Shown: in pieces, positions 45,761-56,141 of the stretch
Layout of the letters: every line of letters starts with the position of its first letter
How positions within the stretch are numbered: the first letter of the stretch is position 1
Assembly (NCBI GenBank): GCA_013115145.1
Contig: JAAPAO010000180.1
Coordinates: 1-57,229, forward strand
DNA from: Perkinsus chesapeaki
Lineage: Eukaryota; Perkinsozoa; Perkinsida; Perkinsidae
DNA: 57,229 nt
Reading direction: 5' to 3'
The notes under the pieces: model-generated
Database searches by the model: none
What the model saw: the letters and a program-made list of their open reading frames with translations, nothing else
What the model was told of the DNA's origin: nothing
Program-made: the position numbers and the translations under genes

Positions 45761-45899
45761 ACAGCCATGAGCTTATGACGTTCACTTCTACTTGCAAGAG
45801 TATCTTTATCGAATGTCAACCTCAACGTGATGCAGTATTGGATGCCAATAGGATATGTGTAATAACCGGGATATTATAGAATTCTATAAAGGGTGCTTT

Positions 45900-46638
45900 T
45901 CAATTGAGATGTATTTTCTAGGGCATACTTTATAGGAACACTCGAGGAGCACTATATAGTGATTATTAATATATTAATAATTACGAGTACAGTAAGTTGA
46001 TCGACCTCATTTTGTATCTATTATTATTCAAGTAAAATAAATTCACTTGAGTACCTTCACTAGCCTCATTACCAAAACTGACGGCGTGCATTGTGAGGGG
46101 AATATGAAGCAAAAACCAAACGGGCTATGTTGATATTGGAGAGATTTGACGCGGTAGAGGAGTACAAAATAGAGTCGGAAAGAGCTAGGATATTTTGCTT
46201 ATCACTGGGACTTCGTTGGGAAAATATTGTGTGATTATTCGGACAGCATAAATTACGAATCTCTCTGGGGCGAACTTTCATATGTGATAGGACCGACAAA
46301 ACAGATACGAACGCGTCCGTTAATTAGATCTTAATAAATGTTTAGCGCAACGTTACGTGTGTTGGGTAACGCAATTGCTGATAATTGTTCTGTTAAATTT
46401 AAAACGATGCGCGCCGACGTGAAGCCCACACTCATTACTTCCTATTGTCGATCGCTCATATGAAGCACAGGGACTTGAGAATGCCATAATGTTTATATGA
46501 ACACTTTTTACTATTAATAATGTATGGTATTATCAGTAGTAGAGTAAACCATATGCGTTATATTATCCATATAATATTAGACTGGCCATATATAACCTAG
46601 TATCTTTCCAATAGGATACATTATAGAGGGTATTGCAT
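45900..46638. other. no gene resolved
   Basis: Contains a family D-like core at about 46008-46022 (CTCATTTTGTATCTATT) and a short open segment starting at 46339 (MFSATLRVLGNAIADNCSVK), which may be an upstream exon of the next gene. Confidence 0.4.
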
Positions 46639-47411
46639 TTAGTATTTACTATCAGAGTCGTTGCGGTTTGGGTTTCACACTTCGTAGCCGATCAAGCTCA
46701 TGTTATGGTCATACAACTGGTGGAGAAGTTGATGTTATTGAGCCACAATTATTAGTTGAAGAAATGTGCTCTAATTGTGGAAAACCCGTACGGTAAGTAT
46801 CTAACCTCGAGGGTATCTTTACATTTCTAACCTTAAGAGTATCTTTACATTTCTAACCTTGAGAGTATCTTTACATTTCTAACCTTGAGAGTATCTCTAC
46901 GTTTCTAACCTTGAGAGTATCTTCACATTTCTAACCTTGAGAGTATCTTTACATTTCTAACCTTGAGAGTATCTCTACGTTTCTAACCTTGAGAATATCT
47001 TTACATTTCTAACCTTAAGAGTATCTTTACATTTCTAACCTTAAGAGTATCTTTTCATTTCTAACCTTGAGAGTATCTTCAGATATGCTGAACATGATGG
47101 TAAATGTTGGTCGGTGATGATATACCCCGACAAGGAGCCATGCGATCCACCTCGATTGCACACCTTGAAAAGGAGGGATAGTCAAGTAGAGGCCGGTGCC
47201 TTTGTGGCACGGATACTATGTAATTATATTCATACCAACTTTCCCTCGATCATTTGAATAATGTTAAATGATAGCTTTGTCATTAGGTAATAAAGCGGCA
47301 ATGAGGAAGTCCTCGGAGGACCTGAGCTCATCTGGTACGTATAATTATATCCATCCAATTGGTTATTACTCTGATGATGATTCCAGTAGTGATAGCGATG
47401 CATTCTTTTAG
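46639..47411 (+). CDS. small unidentified protein with CxxC and acidic Ser tail
   Basis: Exons about 46660-46792 (SSCYGHTTGGEVDVIEPQLL, then MCSNCGKPVR), 47083-47219 (YAEHDGKCWSVMIYPDKEPC, ending GAFVAR) and about 47285-47411 (KSSEDLSSSGTYNYIHPIGY, ending SDSDAFF and TAG). CSNCG plus later cysteines hint at a zinc-binding fold. The 5' end is not resolved. The second intron is a minisatellite. No family is recognised. Confidence 0.55.
46793..47082 (+). repeat. intron made of an 11-copy 26-nt minisatellite
   Basis: The unit CTAACCTTGAGAGTATCTTT plus ACATTT repeats 11 times. The GTAAGTATCT donor reads into the first unit and the TATCTTCAG acceptor comes out of the last, so repeat and intron borders coincide. 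Confidence 0.92.
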
Positions 47412-47799
47412 TATACTTACGTTTCTACCGATTATTCAAGGTATTGTTTTATAGTGGTGGAAATTATTAATGTATTTATAACATATTTATACTGCTTTAC
47501 TGGCTCTATTTGAACGTGCTGTATCATGCCCTGGTTAATAGCAAGGCTTTCATAACTATTAACCTTCAATATAAACTTATGAAGTAATTTGGGAGATGCA
47601 CAACATTTACAAAGTGCAAGTCTTGAGGAGCCCTTCGCGCTTTCCTTTTATGAGAAGGCTGGACTCACGTCAATTCCAATCAGAGAGTCGCAGGGCAATA
47701 TCTAATACTTCGGAAATTCACCTTGATGCTCGAACCTATTGTATCTCTATCGCGCTTTGAAACGCTTGTTTTTCCAGTAAGCAGTTCCTTCATTATCAT
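47412..47799. other. spacer before listerin
   Basis: No gene seen; this presumably holds the listerin promoter. Confidence 0.4.
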
Positions 47800-50700
47800 A
47801 TGCCTCCATCGCGATCTAAACGTTCAAGTGCCAACTCATCGCACGGTATCATCGGCAACACGTTTGACAACGTGAGCGATATATTCATGCAGTTCGGTGG
47901 GGGGATGACAAATACTGGGTAATACGGGAAAAGGGACTCTCTATACCTAATGTCGACAGAGAGCAGATTTTCCTGTTATAACAAGTTTTACCTCATCAAA
48001 TTCCATTTTTACCATTTGTGCTCCAATTATCTCCTGTGTCACATTATTGGTGAATCTCTTCTCGCAGTGTTGGACTGTTTCTTCGTTGAACCATACTAAC
48101 AGTGGAGATATTCTTAATAATTGCTAGACCGGTGGGATTAGTTGTGAACCTACTAGATAGCTGTGTGGGTGGATTGAAGATATGAGGAGGGAGTGGTATC
48201 AGGTTCATGTCGGGCAGCACATTACTGACACTACAAGTACTAGTCCCTTCTGGAATGACGTTGCATATTCGTTATATTTGTTATTATCGTTTATATTATT
48301 GTATTTAATTAACTACGCATCGCAACTTTACAGCTTCTAATGGCGGTGTTCCTCGAGCCCTCCATTTTTGAGAAAGTGAGGAGAACTACGTATATTCTGT
48401 CTGTGAGATTCGAGCCGGGGACCTTTCGATTGTTAGGGGCACTGGTTTTGGTCGAAGTAGTGCAGCAGTTATCTATTGCGGACCAGACCCGAGCATCGGA
48501 CAATTGTTCCGGAAGTTTGGCAAAAAAGATTCATTAACGAGAATAAAGGCGTTGGAGGAATTGCGTAGTAGGATTGAAAGCAGTGATGGTACGGGCGTGG
48601 GTTCGAACCCAGGATGAGACACTTTTTATTTCAGAAATAAACTCGAGTGGACTAGCAAGCATATTGGAACCATTTGCGGCACATTATAAGAGGTCGGCAT
48701 TGTTGGACCCCGGTAGTATCTTAGGTTGTTGCGTGCAACATACTGCTTCGGTCAGATTGGCGTTGTCGAGCAGCGATGCACGGCATAGTAGCGTTGTTGG
48801 TGCAGAAGCTTAAAAAGGAAGCTGTCGCATATCTTCCAGAAATACTACCTTCACTTTACTTGGCGTCATTGTAAGCTCGTGAGACATTAAGTATCGATTC
48901 GACCGTCTTGCAACACATCCGAGTATTACCACAAATTAGCAAATTTCCGGTTTGTTGGAAACTTTCACCGGAAGTAAATAAAGGCATTGATGATTGCTAT
49001 TCTGGCGGTGGACTGAACGGGCTTTCAACTCAACCTTCGAAATATCTTTTCAGATATGACACGCACTATGAAGTTTGCCGTTCAGCAAGCGCTGCTTTAT
49101 CGTTGATGTTCCCTCACGAAAATAAACGGAGAATGGCAATCTTTGACAACTTCCGAGACCCTGTCCGGAAGCAGGTACGTACAATAATTTCGTGGCGCGT
49201 GAAATATCGTCTGGGCAGATATGCTGGTTGTTATCAGAAGAATGCACTCCACAAGAGCTGGATGATATATTTGGTGCGGGAGCATCCAAGGTTGACGCAC
49301 GAGATGAAAGCGAGGAAAGATACGATCGCGCTTTATGTGCAGCTCTCACTGCGGTACCGAGGTAAATACATTCGCGCATCATCGTTGATAATCTTGCCCG
49401 TTTCGTCACATTAATTCCATTCGACACCGAAACCGAATGAAGGAGAGCCAGTACGTATCTAATCACCCTTCAAGGTCGAGGTGCCCTGTTTGAGGCTTCG
49501 TTAATTATAAACGATTACTTGACACTCTCCTTCGCTTGTTAATATCTATTCACAGTGTGCAGCACTACAGTGTTAAAATCAACGCATTTGGCACGCTTTC
49601 GAATTTCCGTTGCCTTCACAGCAGCAAGAAGGCATAAAACGGTTCTTGCAAGTACTATATGTTCATTAAGAGCGCTGAAAGTACAATATTTTTATTAATG
49701 TGGTCCAAATCATAGTATCGGTCATCCATTTCGTGTTTTAGATTCTCATTGGCCTATAATTCCAAGACAGACGTCGACCCAGCAATAGCGTCGTTGGACC
49801 TCACGAAGTTCTCATTGCCACCTTATCGCTCCGTGGTAATTATATATCAGATAATCGATCAACTGATCGATTTGGGGAGCGAGATTTCGATAATACCTTC
49901 TGTCATAGGTCCGTACAGCTGCTTTGGCACGGTGTTTGGTACCCCTTTTCAAGGATGGTATATTGAGGTCGAAGATACGGAATGAGCTCGATGCGCAAAA
50001 GATACTCAACTTGCTTTCCGCCACTATTGGCGATCTTACAGTCGGGAGGTCCACTGCAGATTTCATACAGCTTCTGGCTGAAGACAGGTAGTTCACTAAA
50101 ATGCCCGCGCCCTGGCGATCGATTTTGTATTTTTTCTTTAGTGATTTTTGCTCGGAACTGGAAGCAAATCGTAAATTACGCCAAGCAGTGTGCTCGACAG
50201 TTTCAGGTGGAAGTGACACTGTTAAAGCGATGCCGAGCATTATTGCTGGAGTGAATAAATCTGAGGTGGGTTGTAGGGAATCTTGGACTTCTGTCGTTCA
50301 GTGGTATGGTGGATTGTGGATAAGCGAGGAGGCAGAGATAGGCGAAAGTCGAACCGCGTCGAATATCAAATGAGGATCAGATGCCATCACAAAACCTCTC
50401 TTAAAGGCCTCTCTCTCGAACGCCCCATGTGTCGCCAAAATATTAGAAGAGCGCCCTGGAGTCTCCCTGAAGTTCAGTCTGATACACATTCTTCTATCAT
50501 TTCTGGAAATCCATAGCGTGAGAGATAATACCGAGGAAGCCTATGGCAACAGCTGTCGAGGTGGACACAAGTGAAATCACGGGGACTCGCACTTGGGTGA
50601 CCATCGAACCGTTTACCAATTCCACGACTTCGATAATGGTTTACCATCCCTTATATCAATAAGGGATGTGTTTCAGGTGTTACTAAGATGGAGTGTAGAA

Positions 50701-53700
50701 GAATTGATGCCGAGCATTCTGAAGGCATTGGGAGCACCACAGCCAGCGCCACCACCAAGAGTTATATATCAAGTATGAGATTACCGCGCGCCAAGAAATA
50801 TTGATGTCTCGTAACAGGTTTTCGGTGATTGCTTGGGTGTGATGGCGAGCAGTGAGGAATTCGTGGCGAGTTACAGCAATGAGATCGCTGAGCTTTTTAT
50901 GGAGTTGGCGCGGCATTATGTTTATTCAGGTAAGTGTACCATCCGGGGTTCGAACCTGCGACTTTACATTTCAAAACCCATCTGATTCGACTTCATATGA
51001 ATCGATGAATCCAAAGACACGCGCTTGTGTTAATTTGAGCGGCTGAATCTTTCAATGATGTATATGTGACGGCCGACGACCGAAAATAAGCTATAAAATC
51101 GAGGCGACTCGTTGAGCTCGACCGTTAAAATTTGCAGAAATGATAAAGTGCTGCCCCAATGAAAAATAAAATTTGCGAGCATACACCAATTCTAAGGAGA
51201 GCATTGATCGTGTAAGGGCGTTCAAAGGATTGAGGAACAAGTTCAACTTATATCCCAGCTAACACATTCCTAAGTGCGAATCAACGTGATGAAGGCCCTT
51301 CGCGCGTTAGACTCGGAATGACCTTCACACTGGGACGAATAATTTTGATGGAAACCCCTCGAAGTTTTACTTGACTCATTTGACGTAGCGACCAATTGTC
51401 CCGACTCCTATATCATCTATTTTCAGGCATCGATGATGCTTTACCACCACCAAGTTCAACATCGAAGATCCCACAAGTTTTAGATCGGTCCCTCAGCAAG
51501 TTGCCATCGAAGTTAGCTGATGCTATCCTTGAGGCGGCCGAAAAGGAGTTCCACGTGTATCCACGATTCCCGCAAATACTGGTGCGATGGCCGCGCTCAC
51601 AATGTGTTGTGAAGGGCCTTTACGAGGAGAATTTGCGGCAAGAGCGCTGGGAGGAGGTAAAAGCGCTCGCCCAGATGATCGATTCGGTGAAAGTTGTGGA
51701 GGATTTGGTTGTAGAGGAGAATCTGCCAGAGGGAATGTGGGGAGTAGTGTATGAGAATTTGGAGGAGATTGAAGTCGAAAAACGTGAAGAAGTCTACATA
51801 CTAATCTCAGATGTATTGAAGAGTCGTGGAGACTTTGAACGCTTGATTGATATACGGGATAGAACCAAGTGGCCAGAAGTCACTACCGCTTACCTTGATG
51901 ATGCCGACACTGACGTTTTGGTAGAAGCAGTCGGGATATGTGCCCCTTGTCAAACACACTACAGCAACGGTTTGGTGTCCTTCGACTCGTGGTGTGAAAA
52001 GATAGCGCCTACTGGCCAATGCGAGAATTTGTTCACAACGGAGGAGTTTTGCACCAACTGGGGAGGAGGGGATATTGAAACTGCGCGCCGCGTTCGGGCG
52101 CAGGTTCTATCCCGGGCTGTGTCGATTTGCCTTTCCGAAAATGAAGAGGAACATTCATTCTGGCTCGATGTCATCGACCAAATTGCTACAAACGATCCTG
52201 ACTCTTGCAACATCAGTAGACCGACCTGTGTGAAGGCTCTCATCGAAGATGGATTATTCTCCTCGCTTTGTAAGGTTTCTGATTGTTGGGCTCCGATGGC
52301 AAGCCTCTTTGGCGTATCTTGGCAAGACTTAGCCAACTCCTCATCCTTGAACCAGCTTCACTGCATTGGACCGATTAAAGCGCGAACTCTCTTGGAACAG
52401 GTCGGCCCTGTACATGATTTCGCGCGCCACGAAATTATACAGGCCGTCTTGGAAGTCACGCAGGCTCTTGGTGGGAGAATGAATAGCGGAATTGAAGACT
52501 TGATCGAAGGAGCTGAAAGCTATGAACAGCAAGAAGATATCTTCGCCGTTTTGGTTGAGCTTGTCGGGAAAGATCCTTCGGCTGATTGGAGGAGCTTGGT
52601 GGCACTCTTATTGGGGAAATTACGCAACATAGGAGTTGATGGTCTCGCTGAAAGCCTCATTGCAAACCCGCGGTTACTACAGATCGTTTTGAAAAAGAGA
52701 AGGGGTGAGATAACTGAGGAAACTCGGAAAGAAATACTAACTTACTGGTCGCCTAAGTTGTGTTCACGAACGCGAAGTACGGCAACTGACGCGGCGAGGG
52801 TGGTGGAAGCCCTGGGCGAAGGTGCTGAGATTGACGCGGACGTAGTGGAGAGGTTCGCCCATCTTCAAGAGAACGATGATCAGGGCGGAGTTGCATGCAT
52901 ATGGAAAATGGAAGGGATGGCGGAAAGTTGCGAAAAGATAAGTCAATTGAGTGTTGTGGATGATGACACCGTTGAACTGTTCATGAGATGCGGAAAGGAA
53001 GGTTTGGACCTTCTGGAGAACGCAGTGCTGAGAATGCCATGCGATGCCCAAATACCAGAGATTGCACTTGACGGACTTGAGACGGCTGCATCATCAGACT
53101 GGGTTATCAGGCTTTTGTCTGGTCGCCAGGGATGCTCCGAAGAACTAGTGAAATCTGGATGCCGACGCCTTGAGTCGTTCGAGGCTGGCGACGTGGCTAT
53201 CAATAATAAATCTAGGAAGCTGCTTACTGATGGGTGTCTTGAACTCTGGTTATGGGCACTGCACAAGGACCCAGATTTTCTGTTTGAATCTGATACACGA
53301 AGTGTTTTTCAAGAAGTTATATCGGAGATTAGCGCGCATCCGATGACCGCTCCTATCAACGGCGAACTTGGACGGAAACTGCTTAAATTGGATTTGGTTG
53401 ATGACGATCTGCTGCTTGGATGGAGAACGCTCACCATGTTATGTATGCGAGGATTCGAACCTTTAGACGAGAACAGTTCTCGTTGGTTGCTTCCGCAAGT
53501 TAAATCTGTTGTTGGTCCAATACTTATTGAATGGGAAGCCAATGAATGCAAAGAAGTGTCCGAGGTTGAATCGCAGTATACACCATCTATTAGGGAGCTA
53601 CTAGCAACAAAGGAAGCCGCCGATGGCCTTAGAACTGAACTTAGAATCACATTGCCACAAGATTGGCCATTGGCTAAAGCTCATGTGAAGGTACCACCGA

Positions 53701-54153
53701 GGTTTGAGATAGATAGGGAATTCTATGGTCATTCGTTTACTACGTTTCCGCCTAAATAAAAATGTCATGAACTTCCATGTAGAATGATTCGGTGGAGCTT
53801 ATCAGGATAGATGATTACCGTCACAATGTTGTTTGAGTACACTTACTGTTTAGGTATCCCCGATACCAGGCGTGCCGTCATCTCGTAACAATAAGCTAGC
53901 CCTTGCTGTTCTCCGTGAGATGACCAAGAGTGGCATGAGTTCGACGCTCAAGATTTGGTCAGGGAATGTTGATAGAATATTTGACGGTGTTGAGCCATGT
54001 GTTATCTGTTATAGTATTGTTAGCATAGATAGCAACAGTCTGCCTAATAAACAGTGTAGAACTTGTAAGAATAAGTTCCACAGTGATTGCATATATCGGT
54101 GGTTTCGGACCAGTCAAAAGACAACTTGCCCTCTCTGTCAGAGTCTCTTTTAA
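47800..54153 (+). CDS. LTN1: listerin, E3 ubiquitin ligase of ribosome quality control
   Basis: Exon 1 at 47800-47918 (MPPSRSKRSSANSSHG), exon 2 at 48437-48588 (GFGRSSAAVIYCGPDPSIGQ, LFRKFGKKDSLTRIKALEEL), then LASILEPFAAHYKRSALLDP and further HEAT-type exons at 48.6-50.9 kb. One large exon runs from about 51426 to about 53700 (helical solenoid ending ELRITLPQDWPLAKAHVK). The last exon (53853-54153) holds an RWD-to-RING end: WSGNVDRIFDGVEPCVICYS, NKQCRTCKNKFHSDC, then a W-F pair and TTCPLCQSLF, the RING-CH pattern typical of Ltn1. Listerin ubiquitylates nascent chains on stalled 60S subunits. Introns include families A, B and C. The donor joining the large exon to the RING exon is uncertain. 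Confidence 0.92.
48589..48634 (+). repeat. family C intron in listerin
   Basis: A 46-nt GT-AG intron with GGCGTGGGTTCGAACCCAGG. It joins RSRIESSD to EINSSGLASI in frame. Confidence 0.92.
49175..49218 (+). repeat. family A intron in listerin
   Basis: A 44-nt GT-AG intron with AATAATTTCGTGGCGCGTGA. Confidence 0.88.
50088..50141 (+). repeat. family B intron in listerin
   Basis: A 54-nt GT-AG intron with CGCGCCCTGGCGATCGATTT. It joins FIQLLAED to SDFCSELEANRK. Confidence 0.9.
50773..50817 (+). repeat. family A intron in listerin
   Basis: A 45-nt GT-AG intron with ACCGCGCGCCAAGAAATATT. It joins PPRVIYQ to VFGDCLGVMA. Confidence 0.9.
50930..51425 (+). repeat. longer listerin intron starting with family C
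   Basis: About 496 nt between YVYSG and GIDDALPPP. A B-box (CGGGGTTCGAACCTGCGAC) lies 15-35 nt after the donor. The rest has no recognised element. Confidence 0.7.
52411..52443 (+). repeat. 33-nt family A segment within the large listerin exon
   Basis: GTACATGATTTCGCGCGCCA, ending TATACAG: GT-AG, multiple of three and stop-free. It may be a spliced intron or an element translated as about 11 residues (HDFARHEIIQ). Confidence 0.7.
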
Positions 54154-56141
54154 TAGTCTCTTCTACCATTTGTATCCACTGTTCATGCGCAATTTGGTGT
54201 TATTGTTATAAATTGTGCAGAGTGATATTTGGGGATCAGAAGGGCTTCTACAGGGCTGGTGTACTTGGGTTTTTACTCTTTGAAAAACGATTGAGTAGGC
54301 TTTTGTAAGAGCGCTTTCTGGGGGAGTACAGAGCCTCTACAGAGAAATGTTCTTTTTTGACTATCCTTCTCGACAAAGCGAGTGAGGTGGTGACTTTTCG
54401 GTAGCGGTGGCAACTCAAAGTGGTCCTACAACCACTCGTATCAGCGAGGTGTCCTATTTAGGGAATGTCAGCTTATCTGTAGTGGTTGAAAGCTTCGCGA
54501 ACTTATTCGAATCTTAAGGGAAAGCTAGTCTCCTCCATTATAACCGCTTTTTGAATTTTAGAGCTGGAAGCGCAGTAGAGATGCAACATAGTGGCGGCTA
54601 TTCAAGGCTCCTTCCTTGAGGAGCACCTCGAAGAAGGTGATCGGTGCGTGCTCTCAGTTCATTTTAGTGATATTAAAGGTTTCAAGAAATATTTGCGGGT
54701 TCGATTCCATGCAGCTGCAGTTCTACTTCAATTGCCGTACGGAGACCCAAAGAAGGGTCTGAGCAGGGAGTAAGCTCGGTCCGAATGAGTTTATGCCGAA
54801 AAGTTCAAAAAGCCGATTAGAAAGCACCCATACATGCTACAAGCATCTTCCACTCCTCCGTTGGGGAGCTTTGCTTAGGGCCTATATGTTCCGCCCATCT
54901 TGGAGTCCTTTCTAAGAGAGCCTCTACTTTATCACACTCAGTGTTATCAGGAAGCTGTTCACAGAATCTTCGGACACCATACGGCTCATCAGCAAGTTTG
55001 CCTTGCTCAAAAAGCTATACGAGAATTTAAATTGTCCAAGTCGACCCTGCAAAATGGTCAGCTGCGTCGCGCTGTACAACTGGCATTTTGGTGCTAATCG
55101 AGTATAATGGTTTCAAGACCGCAGACTACAGTAACAGATTGATGATTTGCGTTTGTCTATCCAAGCTGATACACAGCCGCCATCCATCCAAAGTGGGGCG
55201 GCATCATTCTCAAACCTTTTACATCATTCTCTTAACCTTATGTAATTACACGCCCCCTGTGATGGGAGATAAATGTTCATAGAGAACACCCTGTATCACA
55301 TCAGGCTCTTAATCGCTTAGCTTGACATGTACGACCACTAGTTGTGCGTATTGCAGGTCGACAAGCGAAAGTATTAGAGAATTTTGTAGAGACGTTAGCG
55401 CCAAAAAAAGTAGCGATCGCATCTAGAGATGCGTTATCACTCCTGTGCGATGAGTGAGCAACAGAAACCACTGCGTGGGGTGAGCGAACACCCCTGTGGC
55501 GGACTAGTCGCACCGTGTGCAAACACACGTAGCAATTTAGACGCTGACTGATTTTACAGATTGACAATATATTCCTCGCCAATGAACTATCAGCTACATC
55601 ATTCATTAACAATGACGCTTCTGCCTGTTGATTGATTCACGAGATATCTTCCTTTGTGTCGTGGAGCGATTTTCCGTGTCGATAAATTCAAAGGCTGACT
55701 TTCGTGCCCGTTGCGTACAAACTCTGGTTGCAGCTTCTTTTATTGACCTCACACAGCTTGACTAATGTCTTATCCCATACTGGTCAATGACCAGTGGTCA
55801 TCACTCATAACCTTCATGATGGGCTGATATACGCCATGGTAAGCTGTTTGTGTTGTGGAGCGTATCACGTCTAGTTGCTTGAGCGCCTTTGTGGAGCTCC
55901 AGAATTGGAGCTGGAATCTGTGTTATGGAGCCGTACAGGATTACCAATTATAGCTTGGGCATGCTAGTATCAATATATGTTAGTGCTACAATGCATCCTT
56001 GCGGACTGGAATGCTGTATTTTTTTGTAATCTAGTAGTCGCGTGACGTGAATTCTTCTGTGAGGCTTATACGTTGGCTCTGAGTGCACTTCTAATGTTAT
56101 TCAATCTTTTTTCAGATTTTTAACTTCCCTGGAGTTATTTT
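54154..56141 (+). other. unresolved region with small exons
   Basis: Open plus-strand segments that look coding: 54591-54700 (EEGDRCVLSVHFSDIKGFKK) followed by a short family C piece (54695-54718), 54925-55080 (HRIFGHHTAHQQVCLAQKAI) and about 55330-55455 (GRQAKVLENFVETLAPKKVA). I cannot join them and recognise no family. 55460-56100 shows no exon. A CTTTTTTCAG acceptor-like site at 56106-56115 precedes the next ATG. Confidence 0.4.

Noticed and set aside
46793-47082. CRISPR-like direct repeats
   Set aside because: There are no unique spacers; units are head-to-tail 26-nt tandem copies in a eukaryotic intron.
51660-51690. Family B-like sequence (CGCCCAGATGATCGATTCGG) in the large listerin exon
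   Set aside because: The reading frame is continuous across it and any GT-AG excision tried (37 nt) would break the frame; treated as a chance match or ancient remnant.
53448-53466. B-box-like GAGGATTCGAACCTTTAG in the listerin exon
   Set aside because: It lies in a continuous coding frame (MRGFEPLDEN), has no adjacent donor site and no tRNA flanks; probably coincidence.
56106-56115. Spliced-leader trans-splice acceptor upstream of the last gene
   Set aside because: A pyrimidine-rich CAG alone does not distinguish cis from trans splicing; no leader RNA gene was found in the window.
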